Assembly (NCBI GenBank): GCA_949318235.1
Contig: OX439131.1
Span: 30,801,950 to 30,865,949, forward strand
Length of the DNA stretch: 64,000 bases
Direction of reading: 5' to 3'
DNA from: Ecdyonurus torrentis
Taxonomy: Eukaryota; Arthropoda; Insecta; Ephemeroptera; Heptageniidae
Made by a program: the position numbers and the translations under genes. Position 1 is the first letter of the stretch. Each line of letters opens with the position of its first letter. Shown here piece by piece: positions 27,161 through 37,280 of the stretch. Below the pieces are notes generated by a model. That model did not search any database and was not told the origin of the DNA. It worked only from the letters and a program-made list of their open reading frames with translations.

Positions 27161-28152
27161 AAAACAGCGCAGAATATCATAATTCATCAAATTTTGTACA
27201 CACTAAAATACGGAAAAAAATACTAATAAAGTAATATTTTACAAAGTACTCTCACTTTCACAGCAGTATAACATACTTAAGTATACATCTTAGGAAACAC
27301 TTCAAAAAATATTACACTAAATGCCTGACTTGTAAGTTTTTAGCACTGAATAATTGAGTTGTTTTGTCAGCTCTAAACTTTCCTAGCAGAGAGCGAGCTA
27401 AAGCTATAGCTAGCTAGGTAATATTGATCCATAAATTGGAACAAAACGTGACATATTATACAGATATTGTGACTGATAGCAAAACGCACGATTTTTTTAA
27501 ATTTTATTATTAGCCGAAACACTTCTTAGAATATTTCATATTTTTTGTTAATAAACAAAAGGAAAAAAGCTTCTCTATAATATAAGCTTTTAGGAAAGAA
27601 AATAATTATTAACGCGGGTTATGAGTTTGAGTGGAGTATTACGTATTTCCTAAATATATATTTTTTATCACTTTGTTTAGCTGTAGTTACAAAAAAGTAC
27701 ATTTCATGTATTGTATTTTTATACTTTCTTCACGTGATTATGATCATCTATTTTACTCTCCAAAAACTTACGCTTGATTTGAAATTGCATTCTGATGATA
27801 AAATACACACTGAATTTAAAAGATAAAATTTGTTATCGTTATAATATGAAGTGGCTAAAATTTTAATTGAGACAAAAAATATAAGATAATAATAAATAAA
27901 TACAATCTTTATTGCAAAATAGGCAAATGGTGCAGTCAGGGCAAAACAAAGGCCCTATCACTGAACCAACATTGAACAGCAGTAAAAAACAAAACACATA
28001 ATATACTTATTATTGACAAATATACAATACTTTTAAACTGTTAGCTCTTATTTAGTAGACATACAAGAATTACACTGCATCTTTTATAATTACTTTTTAA
28101 ATGTTGTATGACACTTTAAATACAAAAATATTGCTTGAATTGTACAAAACAG

Positions 28153-28263
28153 TAGTGGAGTTTGTAAACCCTGTTTTCTTACTACAAAAAATACGCATTA
28201 CATTTGAATAACCATAGTTGATCATCATTTTAGAAGCATAAAACAGGTTTTCGAATAGCATTG
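28153..28263. mobile_element. Short MITE, family M112, copy 3 (most decayed)
   Basis: It aligns along its length with the copies at 17155 and 23014 and keeps TTTGTAAACCCTGTTTTCTT at the left and an AACAGGTTTTCGAATAGCAT end at the right. The right TA has become TG. It lies about 0.4 kb upstream of the CpG-rich probable promoter island, so it may sit in 5' regulatory sequence. Confidence 0.82.
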
Positions 28264-28538
28264 GTGACTTACAGAATCACTGTAGAAGTTAACTTAAAAC
28301 GTTACCCGTAAAAATCATAAATTACTTTAAAAAAAAGAAAAGCTTCAATAACGTTAGCTTTAAGGAAATAAAAGAATATAAAATATTTAATATCATTTTT
28401 CATACATTGTGTATTACGATAATATTTACCAACATGTTGACTTTTTTTTTAAGACAAACTTTTATAGACGGACACTGATATTAGGAATGAGAATTGTATA
28501 ATATTTTTGTGTTCTCTCCGCACTATTTGTTTAGAGCG

Positions 28539-28642
28539 CCGGCGCAAACGGTCATGCCGAACCCCCCTCTCCCCCCAAGTTTCCCTCAATCCCTCCTCCC
28601 CCGCCTTACTTTGAACACCCGCCTCGGCAGTTGGCCCCAAGC
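28539..28642. promoter_or_regulatory. CpG/C-rich island upstream of the signal-peptide exon, probable promoter region
   Basis: This is the most GC-rich stretch in the window. It contains CpG-dense segments (gcgccggcgcaaacgg, cccgcctcggcag) and C-runs of 6, 6, 3, 3 and 5 at 28562-28567, 28571-28576, 28583-28585, 28591-28593 and 28598-28602. It lies about 350 bp upstream of the first coding exon. I see no clear TATA box at the right spacing from an initiator, so the transcription start is not placed. Open frames cross it on both strands, but they read as low-complexity Pro/Arg-rich translations of the island and I do not call them genes. The role as promoter or 5' leader is inference from position and composition. 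Confidence 0.4.
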
Positions 28643-28994
28643 CGTGCTAACATACACTTCTATATTACATTCAGCTCTCTATCTATCTCATTCTTGTGTT
28701 GTGAAAAATTACACTTTTTTTTTTATCTGATACATTTTCATACCTGTCAATAGACAGTTAATATCGAACCTGGATTATCATGATTGGTGCAGTGATCAAT
28801 TATATTTATAGTTGGCGTGGAGGTGGTGGTGTTATTTAAATAATAATAATAATAATACACAATAAATTTAGTGTTAAATAATATTATTATATTACTCTTA
28901 TAGTGTAAGAAATAGTAATATTTAAGTGTGTTTAACTAATGCAGTGAAATACAGTTACGTTAATAACTGCAAAAGTTATTGAAGTAAATAAAAT
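28643..28994 (+). other. Probable 5' leader and proximal upstream region of the signal-peptide exon
   Basis: This is a mixed-composition stretch between the CpG island and the ATG. It holds a CT-rich patch near 28671-28695, a GT/G-rich patch (gtggaggtggtggtg, about 28818-28832) and an (ATA)n run at about 28841-28857. Several in-frame stops precede the ATG. Initiator-like TCAG occurs at 28671, without a TATA box about 30 bp upstream. I can support only a noncoding leader or upstream region. Confidence 0.3.
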
Positions 28995-29082
28995 ATGATT
29001 GCGGTTTCAGTGTCGCGAACGTCGCGGCAAATACCGGCAATGCAGCTAGCGTTGTTCGTGCTCATGCTCGCTCTACAATCAG
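28995..29082 (+). CDS. First coding exon of a secreted or membrane protein (signal-peptide exon)
   Basis: An ATG with A at position -3 opens 29 codons plus one base, and an in-frame TAA two codons upstream fixes it as the first ATG. The peptide starts MIAVSVSRTSRQIPA, a basic/polar N-region. It continues MQLALFVLMLALQS, a hydrophobic stretch at residues 16-27 typical of a signal-peptide core. A second in-frame Met at residue 16 could also initiate and would give a tighter signal peptide. The exon ends CAG|GTAAGTGA, a near-consensus donor in phase 1. That is the usual phase after signal-peptide exons of extracellular-domain proteins (established pattern; the family here is inferred only as secreted or membrane). 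The exon is strikingly CpG- and GC-rich compared with its surroundings, as expected of selected coding sequence. No family can be assigned because the mature domain lies in later exons. Confidence 0.6.
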
Positions 29083-30419
29083 GTAAGTGATTATAATGTT
29101 TTTACCTAATTTAAATTACCTAACATATAGGGTGTGGTCACTATTTTAAATATACCATCAATTAATTGTTATTAATTATAACTATAATTAATTTAAAATT
29201 TATTAAAAAGTAACTCGTCATGATTTATAAGTATTGTACTCTTATATTTTTAATAAGTTGATTAAATTCACTCTCTTAGTTATAGAATTTTTTTTAAGAT
29301 CGTTTTATTTGTATGATATTTAATATATACTTTGGGGCTAACAAAAAATTAAGATATTTGCCCAAATTTGAGTTGATATTTGAAAATGGTGCGCATGCCT
29401 AGGCTGTGACCAACGCCCAACCAACATTACTTGGGACACAGAGGTGTTGTCAAATAATAATTATATACCCCACAATAATGAGATAATGATAAGTCTTTAG
29501 TGACATAACTTTGTAAAACCTATATCTTGTTTGTAACGTTATCTTTTATTAATGATAAAGTAGTCAAAAATATATATACATAAATAAAGCGTAAAATTCA
29601 AGAAAAAAGTTGCGGATGATTTTTTTTCTATAAAACTTTTATTGAGAGTCTAGATATTTATAAATTATTTCAAAGTATTTTTGTAATTTTGAGTTAGTTG
29701 CTAGAAAAAAGTTGGTTTGAGTGGTATAAATTTTTACTCTATTGCGATATGTAGATATCACGTTATTTACATGGAGAAATTCGTTAATGTTTTAATACGG
29801 ATGTATTGTGTGAAAATATAGTAAAATTGTATGTCACGGCAGTATGGGATTTTTTTTTTTTGTCAAGATTATGATGGAAAATTTTAACTTGGTTCTTAAA
29901 ATCTCAGGTCAAATTTCATTTTAAACAAAAGTACCTTCATTGAAAAGTAATTGCCACTCAACTCACATATTCTCCTTTCCATATTACCATAAGATGAGAT
30001 TAAAAGTGCTTCACAAAATATTCAAATCATCTGTATTTAAATTTCTTCATTAATTTTTTTTTAAACCAAAAATATTCATTAAAAGTTATATAGGACCAAT
30101 CTTGCGGATAAGCGATATTGCAAAAAATTTAACAAGAATTAAGATTTTTTTTATCTTTATTTTCTTCTACCACTTGACTTTTTTGTGTCTACTTTTAGTC
30201 TAGATTTCTGCTGCTTCGTTAGACAACGTTTCTTTAAACTACTTACATACAAAAATTCATTAATTTCTTTGAAATTCTTATATTTTTAATAATAAAGAGA
30301 GCTAGAAACTTAGCTTTTCTTTTCTTTTTCTAAACTGCATTATGTAAAAATATTTCTGAAGTTTGAACTTAAAAACTTATTAAAATACATTTCACGCATC
30401 TTTTCTCTACTTTTTTATT

Positions 30420-30420
<1 letters not shown>

Positions 30421-30451
<31 letters not shown>
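30421..30451. repeat. Poly-A tract
   Basis: 31 consecutive A. Confidence 0.93.
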
Positions 30452-30455
<4 letters not shown>

Positions 30456-30578
30456 GAATTTTTTAGCAGTTTACACACATAAGCAGAAAAACATTCTTTT
30501 TGAAGTTAGAAAACTTTTTTCACCGTATAATTGTCAACTTTTGAAATTATGAAAACGCACACAATAGCTTTGACTTAC

Positions 30579-30649
30579 GTTCCCCCTGTAGCATTCGGTA
30601 TCCTGGCAATGCCGCAACTCGCACAACATATCACACGCACTCGTTGCAT
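30579..30649 (-). other. Candidate short antisense exon with strong GTAAGT donor
   Basis: On the minus strand an ATG at 30649 opens 23 codons (MQRVRVICCASCG then IARIPNATGG) plus two bases. It runs straight into GTAAGTCA (donor at 30578-30573). The patch is much more GC- and CpG-rich than its AT-rich surroundings. It could be the first exon of an antisense or nested gene, a noncoding RNA exon, or an ancient insertion. Without an acceptor-linked partner this stays tentative. Confidence 0.25.
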
Positions 30650-31247
30650 AGATCACAGGGGCTCCTCAAAAAACACACACAGTGCAGCATTGTAAATTAT
30701 TATTGAAGTTATTTTTATATTATTTTATAATATGCATTATTGTTTGTTTTTTCATAATAATAAATAATAATAATAAAACATGCGCAGTTTTATCTTTTAT
30801 TGTATACAAAAATTGTTTACATTTTCAATTACAAAAGTTAGAACCCAAGACATACCTAGCAATGTCTCACCTCATACATCGAACCGTGAAAACCTACATA
30901 TCTAAATTATTATTTAATTAAATTTTATCTGAAAATATTAAAGTAGAATAAATTTTAATTTTAATGATAAAAACTGTATAAAATATAAACATTTAATAAA
31001 TTTTTTATTGTTGATTTAAACTTTTCCTTGTATGAAACAAAATTATAAATGCATATTAATTAGAAGATAAATATTTATTCAAAAAAATATATTAATAATG
31101 TTTGTATTATTAGTCTTATTAAAACTGACAGTAAGCTATTGTTGTCTTTATAAACAATTGGCACACGAGTAAAAGAAATGTCGTGCACTTTTATGTTTAG
31201 AGATTATATATATCTTTTGATGACAACAACTAAAATCCTAACTACTA

Positions 31248-31250
<3 letters not shown>

Positions 31251-31332
<82 letters not shown>
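31251..31332. repeat. (AT)n microsatellite, 82 bp
   Basis: An uninterrupted TA run. Confidence 0.96.
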
Positions 31333-31337
<5 letters not shown>

Positions 31338-31738
31338 GTCTAACGTCTAAGTTGTACATTTATAAAATTTGAATTATATATATTTTTTATATGAAACAGG
31401 TGAATCCTAAATTTAAAACGTAACCAGCTGGTATAATATAGCCAAAAATAAGTTGCCAAAATTACATTCAGACAAAATTATATCTATAAAGCTTTTAGTC
31501 TGAGTATATTTCAAAAACATTATTTATATATAAAAAAACAAACTAATATGTAAAGCAAATGAGAAAGTTGAGTAGATAATATTTTAATTTGTGTTTCATA
31601 TTAAATATTATAGAATTTATTTTATCACAACTGTTTTAATAAAATTTATACAAAGAGTTTTCTTTTTCTTTTTTTTTTATTCGTTTGTTAAATAAAACGA
31701 TATAAAAGTTAATATAAATTAATATAAAAGAAACTCCA

Positions 31739-31743
<5 letters not shown>

Positions 31744-31806
<63 letters not shown>
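31744..31806. repeat. (CA)n microsatellite, 63 bp
   Basis: The only long pure CA run in the window. Confidence 0.97.
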
Positions 31807-31807
<1 letters not shown>

Positions 31808-32386
31808 TTTAATTGGACTAAAATAATTAAACTACTAGGCATTTCTGCAAATATATAATATTAAAAATTATATTGTCTCAAAATGCGTGAGTGATCGTCA
31901 ATAAAATACTTTTTTATTTCGTTTCTTAAAATAAATAATAATTGAATAGAAGTTACATAAAAAGAAACATTTGCACAGAAATGTAATTCAACTGAAAGTA
32001 ATGTCCGCATCTTAAATGTCTTTGTTTACAGCAAAAAAAGTAAATGTTGTTATCTAAAATATTGCCGTGATAAAGTTTTACCTGAACATCGCTTGCAGCG
32101 TGTAGTTTGTCTATAAAAAAAAGTTACAAAAGAAGTTTTTGCTTAAATTTGTTCCAAAAACTTATACTATCGATATTTTAACGTAAGCCAAGTTTTTATT
32201 TATGTAAAAAAAAAAAAAAAAAAAAAAGTTCATAAATTTTCATATTAATTAATGCAAAATAAATATTAATGTAAAATAAACAAGAGAAAGTCTTTATCAA
32301 AGTAATTAAAGTAAGCAGAAAAATAAAGAGAAGAATTTTTTATATAAATTGCGTGGAACTGATTTTTCTTCATAACACGCATACAT

Positions 32387-32389
<3 letters not shown>

Positions 32390-32422
<33 letters not shown>
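32390..32422. repeat. Poly-A tract
   Basis: 33 consecutive A. Similar runs lie at 32206-32227 and 32736-32766. Confidence 0.93.
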
Positions 32423-32424
<2 letters not shown>

Positions 32425-32734
32425 AGAAAATATTATATAAAAAATAACATCGATGAAATTCTATTTATTTTTATAGCACATGTGAAATAACTGAACTAAA
32501 GTAATACGAAATTATTTTAAAACAAACAAACTTTCAAGTTTTATATATTTTTGTGAAGTTTGATCAAAGTTTTAGAAATCTTTTTAATCTTTCCCTGGTG
32601 TAAAAACTTCATGAGAGTTACAAGTAAAGCTCTTTGTTTGAGCACAAATTACACAGTAAGATGAAAATAAACACGGAAGAATTGTATATTCAATAGGCTC
32701 TTCAATATAAAAGTTGTTTTTAAACTGTGCAATA

Positions 32735-32767
<33 letters not shown>

Positions 32768-33579
32768 GCTCTAGAAAAATATATATTTTTAATTATTCTT
32801 GAACAATATTTTAAGCTAAAATTTTAAGCTTTTTATATAACTTTATTAAAAGATAACACAAATCTATAAACAAATAGTTGAAAAAATATGCAGTTTTTAA
32901 AAATATACCAATCGAAAAGTAATTCATTTTCAAAAATTATTGCATAAATACAAACTACATTTCTTGAGGTTTAATTTACCCTAGTACATAATACAATAGT
33001 TTATAAAAGTAAAAAGTAAGTGAAACACAAGATGAATTTTCCCCTTACATTAAAATGATTGTAAGGTTTACGAGGTAACCGCAAGTTAATATAATATATG
33101 ACAGAGAAAACATACACATTCTAAGATATTAATAACATGCTCAAATATTGCACTGTATATTACTTCTAAAGATAACCTCGGTTGGTTGTATTATTATTTT
33201 TTTATACGTCAAAGTTATAGAACTTAATCCTATATGATTTACATGAAATATACATAAAACTATATACACATATAAGGTTTCATTATTTGAATTATTATAA
33301 AACTACCATCAACCATATGCTATCTTTGTCTATTTCTCAACTTTTAGAATGATATAAACTATAACCTATTTTATAATAATATGCATTAACTTCTATATAT
33401 AAGTTTTGCCTCATCTTTATTATTATTAAATTATTAATTTAATAACTTCAAATTTTAATAAGAATTATTATTACTAACATTAATTGCATACATTGATAAT
33501 TTAATTGATTTTATTTTATATTTGAATTTATTTTTATTACTCATAGTTCAAAATTATTATTTTAATTTTTTGTTTTAAT

Positions 33580-33906
33580 ACATACGTTAAAGACATAGAC
33601 AACATGAAAACATTATCATTTATATTCACAAAACACTTAATGGGACTTACATAAATAACATTAATTGGTCTCAAAACCCAAACTGTAGCGCCGTAGCAGT
33701 GATCATAAAATTTCGATTTATGCAACCCGCACAACAATTTCATACTAGTTTATTTATACTGATGTCATAAACAGAAATATTCACGCACATTGCATACTTT
33801 ACAGTTTTATTACGCTCTCTTGTGGGGCCACATTTACATTCTGGTAAAAATTATCCCATTTTGTGTTCAATGATTGCAAAGAACGTGATGTTTTCTATGC
33901 ATTTAA
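33580..33906. mobile_element. Solo arm of the TTAA foldback family
   Basis: The segment aligns with both arms of the element at 52717-53630. Shared blocks include GGGACTTACATAAATAA, GTAGCAGTGAT, TTTATGCAACCCGCA and CTCTCGTGGGG-like CTCTTGTGGGGCCAC. It is in the same orientation as the right arm there. It ends near TTTAA at 33902-33906, matching the outer end of the full element, but has no opposite arm. A solo arm or deleted copy is the simplest reading. Confidence 0.75.
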
Positions 33907-34903
33907 CAAAATTCGTACTAAGTTTTTTGTTACTAAAAAATATATTTTAAAATGAGTAAAGTATTTTGAGTTAACCTTGTAGATACCTGATATGATAATT
34001 GTGTCTCTTGAATCAAATTTTATAAAACTTCCAATGTCCGCATTGCTGATAATGGCAATTTTGCGCATTATTTTGTAATCCTGTAAGGTACATAAAATTA
34101 TCATTCAAACTATATACGAAAAAAAAAACAAAAAAAAAACTTACGCAATTTTGTTAATTTTATAAGCAAATTTGTGTTAAGTTATCATAAATTTATCTAA
34201 TTTTTTAATTAACACCAAAAAGTTTTTAATTTGTTAAATTTATAATTAATAAATTGCATGCTTGTACAAAATATAATTAATAAAATTTCTGTATATAAAA
34301 TTATATTTATTTGTAAGCAATAAAAATAATTTTTGTTTTATCATTATCATCATTATTATTATTAATTATAAAAAATATTCAGACAAACCTGAATATTTTA
34401 ATAATAATAATTGTAACAAAATATTCCCATGTGAAAACCCTATTTTCTCTTTTTTTATAAAACAATATATTAATAACATTATTACTGTAAATACGTATCG
34501 TATTACGCATAATAATTTACTAAATCCATATAATAATAACATTAAATAATTAATTATAAACAAACTTATACATACATACATACAAATACATTGTATATAC
34601 ATCACGGTATAACGTTTTATTGTTTATATATATATATTATATAATATTTTAAATTTTTAACATATTTTAACCTTTGCTGAGTTTAATTATAAACAAATGA
34701 TATTAAATGATTAAAAAAAACAGTTTTAAGATATAAAATATTGATACTAAAAAGAAATATGTGTTTTTGTACTTGAAACTTACTGAACTTATAAAATTTA
34801 TAGGTTAATAAAAATTTATGAAATATACACAATTTGTTATTGTATATCTATATACGTATATATAACAATATATATATATATTATATTGTTTTTTTTATTG
34901 TAG

Positions 34904-34947
34904 TTGCTCACGAGGAAACTGTAACATTGGTTAAATTCAGTCAATAA
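34904..34947 (+). other. Candidate terminal exon joined to the signal-peptide exon
   Basis: A T-rich tract (ttgttttttttattgtag) forms a good acceptor at 34903. Joined in phase 1 to the exon at 28995-29082, the frame continues VAHEETVTLVKFSQ and stops at TAA 34945-34947. The junction would create ALQSVA|HEE, a textbook signal-peptidase site with small residues at -3 and -1. The stop lies within AATAAA (34943-34948), a possible poly-A signal. The product would be only 43 residues. This is inference; the acceptor may be fortuitous or belong to a minor transcript. Confidence 0.2.
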
Positions 34948-35022
34948 ACTGTCTGTCCGTTAGGACAATGCATAATATGGAAACAAAATATTATACATTT
35001 AAAATAGAAAAAAATTGCCTGT

Positions 35023-35025
<3 letters not shown>

Positions 35026-35054
<29 letters not shown>
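35026..35054. repeat. Poly-A tract
   Basis: 29 consecutive A. Confidence 0.93.
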
Positions 35055-35057
<3 letters not shown>

Positions 35058-35113
35058 TGATTTGAGTAGTGAAAATTTATTTTGTTTTGAAAGGTAGCAC
35101 AATGGTAGAGAAT

Positions 35114-35115
<2 letters not shown>

Positions 35116-35171
<56 letters not shown>

Positions 35172-35226
35172 AGAGAAAACAGAGAGAGAGAGAGAGAAAA
35201 AAGAGAGAAAATAGAGAGAGAGAGAT
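35116..35226. repeat. Compound GA-rich repeat
   Basis: About 50 bp of clean GA, then two roughly 30-bp units of AAAAAGAGAGAAAACAGAG type. This suggests local duplication of an interrupted block. Confidence 0.92.
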
Positions 35227-36119
35227 GAAATAAAAATCGAAACTGTATATGAAAAGGATGTGCTAGCGTTATGGATAAAAATATTACATTAAATTTATAA
35301 TAATTTTAAAAATTTTCTATTCAATTACATGATGAATTCTAATTGTTTTTGTTTGTTTAAATATTATTAATCCAATATTTTTTCTATATTATACTCCTAA
35401 TTTAATTTTATAGAATAACTTTCTTTTAAAAATGCAAGTCACAAAAAATTCTATTTTAACCGCAAAGTTTATTGATGTAAATTAGTATTCCTCTAATCTT
35501 CATTCAAGCAACAGAAAAAAATATCGAACATTCAATAAGGAAAGTTGACACAAAAATTTTCAATTCATTTATAATCTTCTTTAATACGTAAGATAAAAAA
35601 AAAAGTTCACATTGATTTCTTCTTGGTTAATGCAAATTTTTTTAATAACATAAAATTTACTTACTTTTATTTTTAACATTCTTTTTTTTATTATAATTTT
35701 TATGAAGATTATCACATGATGGTATTAGAAAACTTTTCAATCTCTATATAAATCCTCAAAAATAAGCTTGTGATTTTTTTTTAATTGGTACCAATTAAAT
35801 TTCGTGATGGCATGCAGAAATATAGAGTCATAATAGCAGTGAATGCATTTACGAAGCTTTTTATTAATATTATATTTAAACAGTTTTTTAAAAAGAATAG
35901 ATACAGTGTTCATTATATATAAAAAAAAATATTGATTAAAACTGTTACAGTTGATGCTAAAATAGATTTATAGTGTAGGTAAAAAAAAAAAAAAAAAAAA
36001 AAAGTTAGTGTCATTACTGAAGTAGATAATGAATGACAATTGTTTTACGTCATTTCCAGTGCTATACGTTCATATAAGTCCACGTTTACATTTTATATAA
36101 AAGTTAGATTATGAAAATA

Positions 36120-36400
36120 TAACGTGTGATGACTGCTGTAAAGCGTGTTGCTGTTCCAAAATAAGCGACACCCACCTCCTTTTTGCTATATACCACCACG
36201 TCACAACATATATTCGCCATACTACTACCAAACGCCTACATTCACGATTAACATGATGGCAAAACATCAAGTTTACCTGACTGTTTGCAATGTCCTCGCA
36301 GCCGCATTCGACTGTGTTAAACTGTCTGTGTCTCCACCCCTCTCTGTCCACCAGCCAAAATATCTGCGCCTTCTGTTTTGTCTCTCTCTCTCTCTCTCTA
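36120..36400. other. GC-richer island with open frames on both strands, possible exon
   Basis: The + strand has a frame of 97 codons (36145-36438) and the minus strand one of 100 codons (36109-36411) through the same island. On the + strand caatgtcctcgcag gives an acceptor at 36297. It joins in phase 1 to the signal-peptide exon and reads AAFDCVKLSVSPP onward. On the minus strand a CAG|GTAAAC donor at 36278-36273 follows FNTVECGCEDIANSQ. Neither frame shows a domain I recognise, and both run into a CT/GA repeat. The island may be an exon, a regulatory element or an old insertion. Confidence 0.25.
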
Positions 36401-36838
36401 TAAAACTTCATACAATAGCCGTGAAATTAATGAATTGATAGAACAATTGAGAAGATATGCGTTTTTTTTAAAAGAGAAATAAAATATATGTAGTGAGAGT
36501 GAGATTAAATTGCAAATTTAATTGAGATAAACATTTGAAGAGTATAATATTTGATTTTCTCTTGTTTGAAAATGGATGAGAATATATTTTTTATGTAGAC
36601 TTTTTCATCAAATGATATTATGTTAGGCTATTGTTTGTTTGACTCTCTCTCTCTCTCTCTCTTCCTCGTTCTATCTCAACACACTTTCTCTACCATTTCG
36701 TTTCACATTTATTTTTCTCCTTTTTCTTTACAAAGGAATATATAGAGTAATTCAATGCTTTTTTTAAGAAAAGAGTACACGTACAAATAGAAAAGACATT
36801 TTTTTCTTCGATTTTCTATATAAAAAAAAGAAAGAAAG

Positions 36839-36905
36839 AAAAAAAGGTCTGCGTCAATATTGAACGTTATGTACCATAACATAGTCAATATAAAGACCTT
36901 TTTTT
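36839..36905. other. 67-nt hairpin with 12-bp base-paired ends
   Basis: AAAAAAAGGTCT pairs with AGACCTTTTTTT at the base. Two further paired blocks (about 6 bp and 8 bp) are separated by small bulges, and GTTATG-TAC-CATAAC closes the tip. It could be a tiny foldback insertion or a transcribed hairpin. The 3-nt loop is short for a typical microRNA precursor. Confidence 0.5.
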
Positions 36906-37100
36906 ATAATATACATTTGAGATGCCTCATTTATCGTGTGAATTTTGCCACCGTGTAAAAATACACCTGCAAAATATACCTCTCTCGTTTCTTTTTTGTC
37001 GCATTAACTTTATGTAGTACATATGTGCAGCAATACATTTTTTTCTAGTTCTTATTCTACAATATGTCAAAGCTTTTCTATTGTCTTATCTGGGCGTATG

Positions 37101-37101
<1 letters not shown>

Positions 37102-37154
<53 letters not shown>
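37102..37154. repeat. (CT)n microsatellite, about 53 bp
   Basis: An uninterrupted CT run. Confidence 0.95.
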
Positions 37155-37158
<4 letters not shown>

Positions 37159-37219
37159 CGCAGAGACAAACACCTGTCAACATTAATCTTAACACTAAAA
37201 AAAAGTGACGTCACTATCA

Positions 37220-37276
<57 letters not shown>
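37220..37276. repeat. Compound (CT)n-(CA)n repeat, about 57 bp
   Basis: A short CT run continues into about 44 bp of CA. Confidence 0.95.

Positions 37277-37280
<4 letters not shown>

Larger units (their letters stand above)
23125..28152. other. AT-rich noncoding DNA
   Basis: I see no gene. The contents are poly-A/(CAA)n at 23143, (AT)n at 25741 and (CT)n-(CA)n at 27119. A GC-richer segment at 25870-26080 has an open frame of 60 codons with no recognisable domain and no convincing splice sites. Confidence 0.5.
29083..33579 (+). other. Probable first intron, proximal part
   Basis: It starts with GTAAGTGA, directly after the signal-peptide exon. It is AT-rich with stops in all frames, and holds poly-A at 30421-30451, (AT)n at 31251-31332, (CA)n at 31744-31806 and poly-A runs at 32206-32227, 32390-32422 and 32736-32766. 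A GC-richer patch at 30540-30670 is discussed separately. No + strand exon stands out here. Confidence 0.4.

Noticed and set aside
28449..28730. Overlapping open frames through the CpG island on both strands
   Set aside because: They read as composition-driven Pro/Arg-rich strings, differ by strand, and lie directly upstream of a better-supported first exon. Promoter or leader sequence is the simpler explanation.
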